Shown: piece by piece, positions 22,253-34,654 of the stretch
Numbering within the stretch: position 1 is the stretch's first letter
Layout: the number at the start of each line of letters is the position of its first letter
Assembly (NCBI GenBank): GCA_007922305.1
Contig: ML677334.1
Location: forward strand, 55,912,720-55,976,719
Direction of reading: 5' to 3'
From: Dermatemys mawii
Lineage: Eukaryota; Chordata; Testudines; Dermatemydidae
Length of the DNA stretch: 64,000 bases
The notes under the pieces: model-generated
The model's database searches: none
What the model saw: only the letters and a program-made list of their open reading frames with translations
Told to the model about the DNA's origin: nothing
Translations under genes and position numbers: made by a program

Positions 22253-24515
22253 TAGTGGTTTTCAAACTTTTTTGGGGGGACCCAGTTGAAGAAAATTGTT
22301 GATGCCCATGACTCAACAGAGTTGGGGATAAGGGGTTTGGGTATGGGAGGGGTTGGGTGCAGAGGCGAGAGCTGCACTCTGAAGGGTTCAGGGTGTGGAA
22401 GGGGGCTCTGGGCTAGGGCAGAGGGGTGAGGTGCGGGAGTGGGTCAGGGCTCTGGGCTGGGGGTTCAGTCTCTGGGAAGAGGCAGGGGACAAGAAGTTTG
22501 GGATGCAGGAGAGGGCTGTGGGGGGAGAGGGCTCAGGGCTATGGCATGGGGTTGGGGTGCAGGAGTGGGTCAGGGCTCTGGGCGGGGGTGAAGGTTCTGG
22601 GGTGGGGCCAGGGATTGGAGCATGGGGTTCAGGTGCAGGCTTACTTCTGGCAGCTTCCAGTCAGTGGCACAGCCAGGGTGGAGAGGCAGGCTTCCCACCT
22701 GTCCTGGCACCATTGACCATGCTCTACCCCAGAAGGTGTCAGCAGCAGGTCTGGCTCCTAAGCAGAGGTGCACAAGTGGCTCCGCGCGGCTCTTGTCCGC
22801 AACACCACTCACCCTCTAGCTCCCATTGGCCGGGAACCAGACAATAGGAGTGCGGAGCTAGTGCTTGGGGCGAGGGCAGTGCACAGAGCCCTGTAGCCCC
22901 CCTGCCTAGAAGCCAGACTTGCTGCTGGCCACTTCTGGGGCACAGCGTGGTGTCGAAATAGGTAGGCACTTACTTGCCTTAGTTGGGCAGCACCACTGAT
23001 GGGACTTTTAATATCCCAGTTGGCAGTGCTGACCAGAGCCACTAGTGTTCCTGGGTGCTGAGCAAGGTGTCCCAGTGCCTTATATTCCAAACATAGTGCC
23101 AATCTACAAAAAGGGAAATAAGGAGAACCGAGGGAGTTACAGACCAGTCAGCTTAACTTCTGTACCTGGAAAGATAATGAAGCAATTAATTAAGAAATCA
23201 TTATGCAAACACCTAGAAGATAATGAGGTGACAAGTAACAGTCAGCATGGATTTGTCAAGAACAAATCACATCAAACCAACCAGATAGCTTTCTTTGACA
23301 TGGTATAAAGCCTTGTGGATAGGAGGGAAAGCAGTAGATGTGGTATATCTTAACTTAAGTAAGACTTTTCATACAGTCTCGTATGATCTCATAAGCAAAC
23401 TATAGAAATACAACCTACATGGAGCTATTATAAGGTGGATGCATAACTGATTGGAAAATCATTCCCAGAGAGTGGTTATCAGTGCTTCACAGTCATGCTG
23501 GAATGGCATAATGAGTTGGATCCCGCAGGGATCAGTTCTGGGTCTGGTTCTGTTCAATATCTTCATCAATGATTTAGATAATGGCTTAGAGAGTTCACTT
23601 ATAAAGTTCGATGACATGCTGGAGGGGTTGCAAGTGCTTTGGAGGATAGAATTAAAATTCAGAATGATCTGGACAAACTGGAGAAATGGTCCAAAGTAAA
23701 TAGGATGAAATTCAATAAGGACAAATGCAAAGTACTCCACTTAGGAAGGAACGAGCAGTTGCATACATATAAAATGGGAAATGACTGCCTAGGAAGGAAT
23801 GCTGCGGAAAAGGTTCTGGAGGTCATAGTGGATCACAAGCGAAATATGAAAGTGGAACACTGTTGAAAAAACCCCATCATTCTGGGATATATTAGCAGGA
23901 GTATTGCAAGCAAGACACGAAAAGTAATTCTTCCATTCTACTCCATGCTGATTAGGCCTCATCTGGAGTATTGTGTCCAGTTCTGGGCACCACATTTCAG
24001 GAAAGATGTAGACAAAGTGGAGAAATTCCAGAGAAGAGCAACAAAAATGATTAAAGATCTAGAAAACGTGACCTATAAGGGAAGATTGAAAATATTGGGT
24101 TTGTTTAGTCTGGAGAAGAGAAGACTAAGAGGGGACATGATAACAGTTTTCAAGTACATAAAAGGTTGGTACAAGAAGGAGGGAGAAAAAATGTTCTTCT
24201 TAACCTCTGAGGACAGGACAAGAAGCAATGGGCTTAAATTGCAGCAAGGGCAGTTTAGGTTGGACATTAGGAAAAATGTTCTGTCAGAGTGGTTAAGCAC
24301 TTGAATAAGTTGCTTAGGGAGGCTGTGGAATCTCCGTCATTGGGGATTTTTAAGAGCACGCTGGACAAACACCTTTCAGAGATGGTTTAGATAACATTTA
24401 GTCCTGCCTTGGGTGCAGGGGACTGGACTAGATGACCTCTTGAGGTTTCTTCTCATTCTATGATTACATGCCACGACCAACTACTGGTTCGCGACCTGAA
24501 CTTTGAAAAATGCTG
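22253..24515. mobile_element. hAT element interrupted by a CR1
   Basis: The left end TAGTGGTTTTCAAACTTTTT and the right end AACTTTGAAAAATGCTG are inverted repeats of the CAGTGGTTTTCAAACTT type common in sauropsids. Flanks CACAATAC (22245-22252) and CACTATAC (24516-24523) are an 8-base duplication with one mismatch. The left 830 bases are G-rich, with repeated TCAGGGCTCTGGGC and GTGCAGGAGTGGGTCAGGG units. A 1.4 kb CR1 (23087-24468) was inserted near the right end, leaving only about 47 bases of hAT beyond it. ORFs in the G-rich part (such as 22395-22847) are low-complexity artefacts. Confidence 0.85.
23087..24468 (+). mobile_element. CR1 LINE, 5'-truncated, inside hAT
   Basis: Successive CR1 ORF2 pieces are readable: [20 protein letters not shown] at 23087, NSQHGFVKNKSHQTNQIAFF, QGSVLGLVLFNIFINDLDNG near 23545, MKFNKDKCKVLHLGRNEQLH at 23705, MLIRPHLEYCVQFWAPHFRK at 23945, and the C-terminal RRLRGDMITVFKYIKGWYKK. 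The catalytic FADD box has decayed to FDDM near 23608. It ends in the CR1 tail GAGGTTTCTTCTCATTCTAT at about 24468. The last 119-codon ORF (23945-24304) is still open, so this copy is younger than the one at 10830-13395. Confidence 0.92.
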
Positions 24516-24523
24516 CACTATAC

Positions 24524-26328
24524 AGTGTTTATACAGTCTTCACCATTATAAGTCAATATTTACCCTTTACCTACAGCACAGTGGTATCTAAGGCACTTGA
24601 ATACCATGGTGGTGGGTGTGGTAAAAGAACCCTGGTAGAACAGAAACAAAACCACTATACTCTACACTTACAACAGGAAGAAATTGCAGTATGTTAGATC
24701 CACTTGTTGGAGAGTATAGGCGAATGTATAATTTTTTTTAAAAAAATGCCATATGTAAAATTGAATCTCTGTGAAAACTGAGTCTATAGTTTCATTTCAT
24801 GCAGTCTCTTTAACGACTTTGTTTTGTTAAGCAAAACAGATAAGTTGTGTGTCACAACTCGGGGAAGGACCTTCAGGCCAAAGAGTAGATTCTCTTTGAC
24901 AGGCACAGGTTCACTGTGATTTTCTAGGTGGTTAGTAGTATTCAGATACCTAAATTACATTGCACTCCAAATTGACCATTTTATCCAAGATCATTAAAGC
25001 TTACATCTGCTGACTGAGGATGCAGATTCTGAATGTCAACTTTTCAGCCAGAAGGTTTTTCTCAAGACGATTCACAGCACAATGTAACTTTACAATGTTT
25101 TCTTGTCGGAAATACCTTGTGGCTGAGAAACTGCTGCTTATCGGAACACCCTCATTATGATCAGTTTTTTACAGCAAGGTATTTTACAGTGCCATAGATT
25201 GTTTTGAACATTGCTTTCTTCGTGCTGTTGAGCAGGAATACAGGACAGGAACAAGGGGAAGGATAAGTACATAATTACATTGGAGATATATAAAGCGGGT
25301 GAGGATGTAGCTATATAGTGACTAGATGGTCTCTTTGCAGTTATGCCCATAGTAAGGGATTGTACAACTCTGGGCCAACCCTGGGGGAAAAATAGGATTT
25401 ACGGTTTCTGTGTGTAACTTCAACAGGCCTATACCTGTTACAATGTATGCTCCAATGCACTTGCACAGCTAGGTCATGAGGCATGTTGCGGGGAAGTACA
25501 GGCTTTCTGCACCCTTTCACTCACTTGTGCAAGTGTTTGTGTATGGCACCTAGCAGCTGTGCTCCAAAGATTCCTTGATGCCAATTGGCAGAGAGCACTA
25601 AGGAGCATAAGGGTTCCAGGGATCCCTGGAGTCTGGTATCCCCAGACTAATTCACCAAAGAATGGGTCATGTAAGATCACTATGAAAGATTGTCTCACAC
25701 TGGTCTTTATAACCACTGCAAAATGTGTGTATGGGTAATATGTATGGAGTTCTGCATCTATGCTGAAAATTTTGCTCTTAAGGTCTGAGAGTTGGGGCAG
25801 TTGCCAGCAGTTTATAAATAAGTTTCTTTCAGGCAGAAGATGTTTATCTAATCAGTCTGTCTACGTGTAGATTAAGTATTGTATGGTTCACAGTCTGAGC
25901 AAAGTGCTAATCAAGTGATTGCAAAGTCTCCGGGGAGATCGAAGACAGAAAAACACAAGCAGCAGTGGTTATCCTTTTGGGAAGCGTAGACGATGGATTT
26001 TTTTTATTGTAAGTTTGTAGACAGAGACAAACTGCATCCTTCCACCGAGTCCTTAGATATGCTAGAAGGATTTTAGGTGAACGTTTGTTGTGTATGACAT
26101 GACAATGTTTTGGTAGTTAACTTCAGGTTCCAGAATGCACGTTACTATTTTATTTTGTGTCACCCTTTGTTTCCAATGTTTCTGCTTGTTATCTTTCAAA
26201 TCTCTGTTCTTTGTTAAATACACTTAGATTTGTTTGGAAAGAAAGCAAGTGTAAGTGCCGTGTGTTAAGTGGAGCTATGTTCTACAGTGTAACTGCTCAT
26301 CTGCAGTACTTCATAAATGAGATTTTCC
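24524..26328. other. 1.8 kb without a recognisable gene
   Basis: No convincing ORF. The segment 25634-26090 (with AATGGGTCATGTAAGATCAC and GTATGGGTAATATGTATGGA) resembles a turtle interspersed repeat that I have seen but cannot classify. The rest looks unique. Confidence 0.4.
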
Positions 26329-26336
26329 TACTAGAG

Positions 26337-26653
26337 CAGGGATCAGCAACCTTTGTCACGTGGCCGGTCAGGGAAATCCGCCAGCAGGCCAGGGCGGTTT
26401 GTTTACCTGCAGGGTCCACAGGTTCAGCCGATCGCAGCTCCCACTGCCCGCTGTTTGCTGCTCCAGGCCAATGGGGGCTGTGGGAAGTGGCACGGGCCGA
26501 GGGATGTGCTGGTCGCCGCTTCCCACAGCCCCCAAACCGTGGCCAGTGGGAGCTGCGATCGACTGAACCTGCGGACGCTCCAAGTAAACAGACCGTCCTG
26601 GCTCGCCATTGGATTTCCCTGATGGGCCGCGTGCCAGAGATTGCCAATCCCCG
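26337..26653. mobile_element. Palindromic hAT foldback element
   Basis: Starts CAGGGATCAGCAACCTTTGT and ends in the inverted form GAGATTGCCAATCCCCG. The interior is almost a full palindrome: GCCGATCGCAGCTCCCACTG pairs with AGTGGGAGCTGCGATCGACT, and GGGGGCTGTGGGAAG with CTTCCCACAGCCCCC. Flanks TACTAGAG (26329-26336) and TACTATAG (26654-26661) are an 8-base duplication with one mismatch. GC-rich and non-coding; the 203-codon ORF crossing it is an artefact of the palindrome. Confidence 0.9.
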
Positions 26654-26661
26654 TACTATAG

Positions 26662-29127
26662 TGAAGTCTGCTGGAAAAAGCACAGGCTACACATTGGTAT
26701 TATTGTTTACATTGATGTGTGTATTTCAAATCAAGAGCTATAGCCAGCCAGCCCCACAGAGCTCATGAACTTTATTACTCTTTGCCTTGCAGGCTTGCTC
26801 CTCCAAAGCGAGCAGCCTGAATGCACCAATTAAGCTTGCCACAAAGAGCAAGTCTCAATTAAAGGAGTTAACAGGGGCACTACCAATCAAGTCCTGCTAA
26901 AGTGAAATGTGATTCAGCGTGGGAGAGAGAAAGAGACCATGTGCCAGTGTGTGCCTGTACCGATGCAAGTGAGTGGGGTGGGGTTGCAAGTCTGAAGCCA
27001 GGCTGGCATGTTGAGAATGCTAATGAGGGAAGAAGGCACTTCGATTTTGTTCCTCTTAAAAACATTTCAAAGAACCTCAGAGGAAAAGAGGAGGCTGGAT
27101 CAATGATCTTCTGTTCTTTCATGCTGATTGTCCTAATAATGATTAGCCTTTATGTTAGATTTTTATCCATCAAAATCTTGAAACACTTTACGAAGGAAAG
27201 TAAATACCACTAGCCGCTTTTACAGATGGGGCAACTGATGTACAGGGAGGAGGCATAACCTTCCCAAGATCACACAGGTGGTTGACATTTCAAATTTTAA
27301 ATGCAAACATTTTGAAAATTTGGGTGGTTGAGATGGAGAATTTTGTTATAAACGTCAGGAATTTTCTCTCCTCTCTGTCCCTGCACCCAGCTCTATGAGT
27401 GACAGAGGGGAGAGAAAATTCTTGACATTATAACAAAATTCTCCATTTCCGCCACCCAAATTTTCAGCCCCAAATCTCCTGACTCCAGTCCTGAACCACA
27501 TTGCCTGCTGTGTGTTTATTGTTACCATGTGATCTTTCCCTCTTCAAAAAAACAACAACAACAACAAAAAAACCCACAACCAAAAAGATAAAATTGATCC
27601 TCCATTGCAGATTTAGAATAACCAAGAGAGGAAAAGAAAGTTTATTCAACAGTTATCTAACTGTGAAGTTATGGCTGATTTTTTACTGTAATAAAGATAT
27701 AGCAAATTAATTAATGATGGAGCAAATAAAGTGTTAACAGAGTTTGAGCACAAGCAGTAACATTCTTTTAAATATCTATTAACTATTGCTTCGTTAATAA
27801 TAAATTACGATGGGGCATGTGAAATACATCTGAATACCAAATGAACTTCTTATGCGAGGTGCTAAAGCAAGAAATGCAAGATGAATTCAAAATGATGGGC
27901 CATAAATGCCTAACCATAAAATGATGATTCAGGCAACCAGCTGAAACTGTTTTTTACTACATTTTTTTCATCATCTATCTAAAGACTCATCTTAAAAACT
28001 GCGTAGGATAGAAAGTAATGTATTGGGTAAATCAGATAAAAATCAGAGTGGTCACACCTTTGTATCCCATTTGGGTAAAGGCCACTATAGAGAGGAGTTT
28101 ATAGATCCTCCAAATTACAAGGGATAAACTTTATCCACATTAATGGGAGTCACAGTTGAGGAAAAAGGACACCTCTGGTTGGAACAGAAGAATTAATTTA
28201 TCTCCAAATTTATCTTAAGAGAGGAAATAAGCATGACTGGAACCTGCTACGACTGGCCTCTGAAGACTCAGCAGCCAGACCCATAAGATTTTCTTATTTT
28301 GCATATTGATGAAATGCTGTGCAAACACATACATATTAATGTAACATTTTCAGTTTACCAGCAGAGGCCACCGCACACTTCAGAAAATTATCACATGTAT
28401 ATGACCAGTTAGTGTATTCATTTAAAGGGAAGAGTCAGGTGGGGACCAGAAGTTGGATCCTTTTCAGTCCCAGGTTGTTGCTCTGTCACTTTAGCGAAAA
28501 AATTAAGTGCTTTGGTAGTTTTGCTTTCTCTTGGGTGTTTTTCTTGTTTTTTCTAGTCTTTTCTCCAACTAAGGGCATGTATTAGCTCAAGTTTACCTTC
28601 AAACCCATACAAACAATTAGATACGTTGACAATCTGGATGGCAAGTGTGATTTTCAACTCACATTTGCTCCTGTTTGAGTCACTGGATATTTTCTGCAGC
28701 CTCCCTCAGCTAACAAAAGAGACTGAGATTATGGTATGGGTTGGTGGGCTTTGGCTCAATGGCAGTGTAATGCATGTGCTTTCGTCTTCTTCTTCTCTCT
28801 TCAGGCATCCCAAAGGAAGAGAATCAAATTCTGCCCTCACAAATGACAGCAGAATATGACCCAATGTATTTGTTATGGCCAACATTAGAAAAAAAATGAC
28901 ACTTCTCAGGTGTGTTTGAGTTCTTACATGTCTCATGTACTGTAGTGTAACTTGACATTCATGTAAAGCAATTTTCCAGTCTTGCTTCTGGGTGTGCAGT
29001 CATTTTCATGCCTTCATAGTCATAAGGCACTGCTGGGGTGTTTGGTGAATGTGCCCAGCCTGTACTTCTGTTTTAGGGGTATCTTTGCAGACATCCAGGA
29101 ACAGTCACCTACTAATACCCAGGGCCC
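26662..29127. other. 2.5 kb without a gene; holds one strong hairpin
   Basis: Apart from the inverted repeat at 27313-27466 and an (AAC)n run at 27546-27575, I see nothing nameable. The part 26760-26900 (with CACCAATTAAGCTTGCCACA and CAATTAAAGGAGTTAACAG) has the homeodomain-site composition of conserved non-coding DNA, but that is only an impression. Confidence 0.45.
27313..27466. repeat. Inverted repeat, arms of about 67 bases, 21-base loop
   Basis: The left arm (27313-27379) and right arm (27401-27466) are reverse complements with about six substitutions and one indel. Examples are GGAGAATTTTGTTATAAACG against TATAACAAAATTCTCC, and TTTGGGTGG against CCACCCAAA. The loop is CTGCACCCAGCTCTATGAGT. 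I find no clear target duplication and no relative elsewhere in the window. It could be a foldback MITE, a local inverted duplication, or a small-RNA hairpin. Confidence 0.9.
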
Positions 29128-29565
29128 CAGGGCCGATGTAAGGATATTTCATGCCTTAGGCAAAACTTCTACTTTGCCCCTCCCCCAGCCCGGGGAGCCC
29201 TACAACAGTTCCCCGCCCCAGCTTACCTCCACTCTGCCTCCTCCCCTGAGTATGCCGCTGACATTCCACTTCTCCCACCCCCCAGGCTTGCAGCGCCAAT
29301 CAGCTCTTTGGCGTGGCAAGCCTGAGGGGGGAGGAGAAGCAGAAAGGGGGGGCGGCATGCTCAGAGGAGGGGGCAGAGTGGAGGTGAGCTGGGGAGAGGA
29401 ACGGTTCTCCTGCACATCCCCTCCCCCCATTACTTGCTGCTGGCCGCCCTCCCCTAGCCCTCCTGCCCCAGCTCACCTCCACTCCACTGCCTCCCCTGAG
29501 CACGCTTTTTGGTGCCTCCAACCACTTGGTGCCGCCTAGTTTGCCTAGTGGTTGCACCGGCCCTG
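29128..29565. mobile_element. Palindromic hAT-type element (CAGGGCCG...CGGCCCTG)
   Basis: The left end CAGGGCCGATGTAAGGAT and the inverted right end CAGGGCCGGTGCAACCACTA enclose a long CCTCC/GGAGG-rich hairpin (arms about 29219-29298 and 29310-29392), plus a third, direct copy of one arm at 29470-29506 (CTCACCTCCACTCC...GAGCACGC). TGCCTTAGGCAAA near the left end and GCCTAGTTTGCCTAGTG near the right also match each other inverted. The possible target duplication is weak (CCAGGGCC against CCAGCCCC). ORFs of up to 185 codons here are GC-rich artefacts. Confidence 0.8.
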
Positions 29566-30459
29566 CCAGCCCCTAAAGTTTTCAGTGGTAACTGCATTCA
29601 ATGAATGCAGAAGCTTTAAACGCAACAAAATAGCAATTTCAGGACTGCATGACTCACGTTAAACTCATTCCCCAGTTTTGGAGGCTCTGAAGTCTATAGG
29701 CCAAACTGCACTTGTGCAGTTAGTTAACAGATACAGCCAAAAAGAAGGGATTCCTTCTTTTTCCCTCTTGAAATCCCTCATCACTAGGCCATTATCTAAA
29801 CCCTGCCTAGATGCCAACATGCTGGCATATTTGGGATTTCTTCCTAATGAATACAATACTGCTAACATACTCAGCTGTCCGTGTTCAAATAATTACATAA
29901 AAATGCATATGTGCCCCAAAGTCAAATACAGAGGGAGACAAGGCTAGTTATTCATTAAATCCTTCTGGCAGAACTCCAATGGCATTGTGAGACTCTCTGT
30001 AGTATATTAAATGCTCTTTCAGGAGTTAGGTGTGAGTATCCTGTATTTGAAATATACAGTATGACAGCATGCAAGTATGATTATACAATGAATGAACAAT
30101 GAATATCTGGGATATTGAAATAGCTAGGCAGGAAGTTGAGAACCGAAGGGGAAAGGATTAACAAGGAGTGATGAAGGCAGTTGACTTTTCATTAATGCTG
30201 CTTCTGTGTGGAATTATTCTTAAGCTCAAACTAAAACCATTTTATACTGTATATCCCTATAGTGAAACAGGATAATACAGCAGGTATTAGAATACTGAGG
30301 CACTGTACAAATCAAAGTCTGTATTCTGTTTTTTTTTATAGACAATGAGCAACTATAAGGCAAAAAAAAGGGCAAATGCATGTAAAATTCTGTTAAGAAA
30401 GTTGATTTTAACAGTTGCCTACTCTGTGCACCACGGTCTATGTTTTTAAACCACTTTGG
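29566..30459. other. No gene seen
   Basis: Non-coding, AT-rich, without a repeat that I can name. Confidence 0.5.
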
Positions 30460-31490
30460 TTCTGCTACCTTTGTTAGACTGAGCTCCTTGAGTCTATCAG
30501 TATAGGTTTTGTTTTCTAATCCTTTAATCATTCGCATGGATCTTCTCTGAACTCTCCAACTTATCAACATGCTTCTTGAATTGTGGGGACTAGAACTAGA
30601 CACCGTATTCCAGCAGCAGTCGTTCAAGAGCCAAATACAGAGGTGAAATAACCTCTCTACTCCTTGTGATTCCCCTATTTATGCATCCTAGAATCGTAAT
30701 AACTCTTATAGCCACAACTTCACACTGGGAGCTCATGTCCATTTGCCCCCTATCTCCCACCTGTCTTCACACAATTTCTTTTCAGAGAGTCACTACTTCA
30801 CGGGATATAGTCCCCCATCTGATCAATATGGCCTACATTCTTTGTTCTCACATGTATACATTACCTTGAGCCATATTAAGACATATTGTTTGCTTGTGCC
30901 CAGTTTACCAAGAGATCTAGATCAGTGACCTGCCTTCTTCATTATTTACCTTTCCCCCAGTGTGTGTGTCATCTGGAAACTTTATCAGCGATGATTTTAT
31001 GTTTTCTTCCCTGTCATTGATGAAAATGTTAAACGGCATAGAGCCAAGAACTGATTGCTAGGACCCTACTGGAAACAGACCTGCTAGGTGAGGATTCTCC
31101 ATTTACATTTTGAGATCCATCAGTTAGCCAGTTTTTAATCCATTTAACATGTATCATGTTAATTTTATCATTCTAATTTTTAATCAAAAGATTGTGTGGT
31201 ACCAAGTCAAACACTTTACAGAAGTCCAAGTATATTCTGTCAACACTATTATTTTTATCAACCAAACTTGTGATCTTATAAAAAAAGTTAATTTTACAGG
31301 ATCTACTTTCCATAAATCTATGTTTATTTGCATTACCTTCCTTTAGTTCTTTATTAATAGAGTCCCATATCAGCCACTCCACTATCTTGCCTGGGATCAG
31401 TGTCAGGCTGACAGGCCTGTAATTATCCAGTCATCCTCTTTACCCTTTTAAAAATTGGGACAACATTATCTTTTCCCAGTAGTCTATATC
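30460..31490 (-). mobile_element. CR1 LINE, antisense, reverse transcriptase region
   Basis: Read on the minus strand from 31490 down: the RT fingers and palm (IYLDFCKVFDLVPHNLLIKN near 31180-31240), then the pattern QSVLGSMPFNIFINDREEN, then SSLIKFPDDT near 31000, then the thumb and C-terminal part (VQRRSMRMIKGLENKTYTDR, ending near 30460 at KELSLTK). The catalytic F/YADD box reads FPDD, and many stops break the frame. There is no 3' tail: the copy ends inside coding sequence and is truncated at both ends. Of the CR1 copies here it is among the most diverged. Confidence 0.88.
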
Positions 31491-34400
31491 TTTCTAGATG
31501 CTTCAGAGTACAGCACACTCTAGGATCCTGTAATCCAGCATTCGCTTGACATGTCCAAGCCACCTGAGTCTTTTCTTACAAATCAACATTCCCATGAATG
31601 ACATACCAGCACAATTTAACACTTCCACATTTATCATCCTGTTTTGCATCTTATTCAAATAATTTTATGCAAGCATTTGATATGAAAGTTATCTAGTCTT
31701 TTGGTAGGTTTGGCATAAGTCATCCATTTTTCTGAGCCAAAAGCCAAACCAAACCAACCAAATCAAATCAAATCAATTTTCTGATGGGTGGTATTGTCTG
31801 TGGCCAGTAGAACTGGTCTGAATACAAGTGTCCCCCTCCAAAGAAAGGTTGATTTTTCAGTGAAAAATCAAAACCTGAAAAGCTTTGGCCTAAAACTTTC
31901 AGCTAAAAACCAAAAAAACGGATTCAGAAGTGATGTGGTGCTCCATGTTTTGTCCTCTTCTCTGACTTGGGCCAGGTTCCTTTCATCCAGATTCCAATTT
32001 CTGTTCTGGACATGAAAGGGCAGACAGTTATTGTTATACTGATGACATTATCTGTGAAGTCACATGACCTTCCAGAACATTCTTACATAGATGCTGAATA
32101 AGAGAGATGGGATGGAATCTTTGAATATTTCCTGGATAAGAGCTAGTGGGGAGAAAATGTAATGGCCCATCATAAGCTCCAGACCTGAGAGGAATGAAAG
32201 AAAACTTCAAAGCAAAAATCCATGCCCCTAAAGTCTCACAGGCAAGTCAACCATGTCAAAAGTCACTAAAAAAGTAAAGCAATATTAGCATAAATGTCCC
32301 ATATCTCTTCATATCCACAAGCAGGGCATTCATCAGTGATACCACGGCAGTCTCTGCACCTTAACCAGTCTCACACTTCACTGGAGAAGGTTTAAGATGG
32401 TGGCTAAGGTCAGAGGTTGTGATAGTCCTCTTGCTACCATCTGCTATGTGATTTTTTCAAATAAGATCATGTGGGAGCTGGAAAAAACATTGCTATCAAA
32501 TTCTTAATCACAAGCTGGGGTCATTAGTCAAAATGTGGGACAGACCCATCAGAAAGAGTGAAGGGTTTTGCAGGATCCTGTATGATTAGCAAAATTCTAG
32601 CTGCTTTTTTGGATCCACTTCTCAAAGCTATGAAAGCACCAAATGCAGGAAATGTAATAGGGCAGCCACAAGTGAAGTGCCAGTGAAGCTAGATCTTGTG
32701 GGAGTTGTAGGTCTATAATTTTTCAAAGCAATGGTGAGGTAACCCTGTGGCTTTATAAATCTGTCAAGAGAAAACATTCCCCAAACACCAAGTTACCGTA
32801 CATATATTTGTCAGCATTTCTGATAAGTTCAGTCCCTAGGTTGAAGCAAAACTGCAAAGTTTAAGCTACACCTATATCTCAGGATAATGGACTCCATTTA
32901 TTACGACCCTCCAGTGAATCAGGTCTGTATGCATTTGAGTTTTGATATAAATCCAAAGTATATACATTTTACTAGCGGCTTTGTAGATTTCACTCTTGAT
33001 AAAGTAACGGTTCCACATAAGACAATCATCTTCAACTTTGTGCTCAGAAAAACCCTAAAACCAAGCGAGCTTTATGTTTTTCCAAGGTTTATTAACCTTG
33101 CTTGCTTAACAGCTGCTTTCCTTTCATTAGAAGGCTGAAAAGAAGCCATAAAGGCCAGTATTAGGGGAACAAGCATCCTACACACTTCAGAACAATCTCC
33201 CTCAGTGAAGGGTGATTGGCAAATGTCAGCAGTGTGAGGACATTTACATCTCACCGATGATGAATTCTGCAGATGTACAGTAAATAGGGCTACTGTGAAC
33301 TGTAACGGCTGCTTTTAGATGTCTCAGTTCTTATTAGAAAAGGTCACCCATTGTCCTCGCTCACATGATTAATATGAGCTCTGGTATCGTTATGGGATAT
33401 ATCTGCAAGTAGGAGGTTTCAGACTATACCAAGTTTTAACACTCAATGTGAATTTAGATTTGTTGTTGAATTACAAGCATTTTTCCAACAGGCTTGTGTA
33501 AGCTGTCCTGCTGGGAAGAGGCTTAAGTCTCAGGGCCTAAAGAACACTTGTAGCCCACTTTAGTATAATTTGCCCCAGCAGGCTTGCTGAAATTCATGCT
33601 CACAACACTGTTTTAAATAAAAAAATTGCTAAATCCACACAGCACTTCTTGATAAGCACTCTGCGAATTTAAAACAGGATTTATTATGTTCCAGCATCTG
33701 GGCAGCTTAAAGCACCTCCACGTAAATTGGGAGCACTAACATGTCCTCATTTCCCACTCTCTTTGTCAGAAAAAAGAAAGTTGAAAGACACGGCTCCCCG
33801 CATGTGGCTTTCTTTCCTGGGATATCACAAACAATAAGGGATAGATGCTTCTTAAAAGGAAAATGGGGTGGGAGGGCAGATAACCCACTTATTGCAGTGT
33901 GGGGCCTAAGGAGAGCTGCCGCACAGCCCCTACAGCCAAAAGAGGGGAGTTAAAGGGAGGAGACCTAGCCCAGTTCAGGACTGAGCCGGAGGGAAAGCAA
34001 AGCTCTGTTATCTCTTTGATGAGGGAAAGCTGGTTCCAAGAGCCTGAGGCAGCTTGCTGCCTGGATAACCCATTTGGTGGATGGGATGACTAGGCCCAGG
34101 GAAACTGACAAAGGGATAGGAGATAATCCCAGAGCTGTAGGACAAGGTCCCCACAAAAAATCCAAGGACGTTCCTATTTTCTTTTTTGTTTTGGACTCTA
34201 AAGCCCCAGAAGGGGTGGAACTCACTCATGCCATAGTGGGAAGGCTAAAGCACTAAGGCATTGGTTTTCTGCAGGGTGACAAATGTCTGCCAGGGCCTTG
34301 CAGTGGAGTGAGTTGTGGCCTGATGAGCCTCAAAGGGGCACTACCTAGACAACCCAGCATTTGGGCTAGGTTTCTGACATAGGCATAGATTCGTGGGCAG

Positions 34401-34654
34401 GGTCGTGTTTATTTTGAGAACTTTAGCAACCTCATATTCAATCACACTGTATGGCATTGATAGTGCATTTTGTGATGCACCAATGTTAAATCCAGCTCTG
34501 CCAGAATCTCAGTCTCCTTTACTCAAAAATTCCAGAGTGGATAGCCACATACACATTCATCAAAATATAAGACTTATGTTCAGTTATAGCCCCCTCAAAA
34601 AATCCCAGAGGACCATCAATTTAATTGAACTGCAGAGCATACCTTGTTATGTGG
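31491..34654. other. 3.2 kb without a recognisable gene
   Basis: Contains an AACC/AATC-rich simple stretch at 31746-31780. The sequence 33950-34390 (GAACTCACTCATGCCATAGTGGG and neighbours) looks like an unclassified interspersed repeat, GC-richer than its flanks. The part 33080-33420 is even-complexity DNA that could be conserved. No exon with splice sites is defensible. Confidence 0.4.

Noticed and set aside
22395..22847. 150-codon glycine-rich ORF
   Set aside because: Translation of the G-rich repeated part of the hAT element 22253-24515; not a protein.
23945..24304. 119-codon ORF as a host gene
   Set aside because: It is the C-terminal part of a CR1 LINE reverse transcriptase, annotated as part of that element.
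26157..26768. 203-codon ORF, the longest in the window
   Set aside because: It crosses the palindromic element 26337-26653. The palindrome creates mirrored ORFs on both strands, and the translation has no domain.
27313..27466. miRNA gene
   Set aside because: Arms of 67 bases are longer than a typical vertebrate pre-miRNA and there is no expression evidence. Kept only as an unexplained inverted repeat.
28982..29539. 185-codon ORF
   Set aside because: Mostly within the GC-rich hairpin element 29128-29565; stop-poor because of composition.
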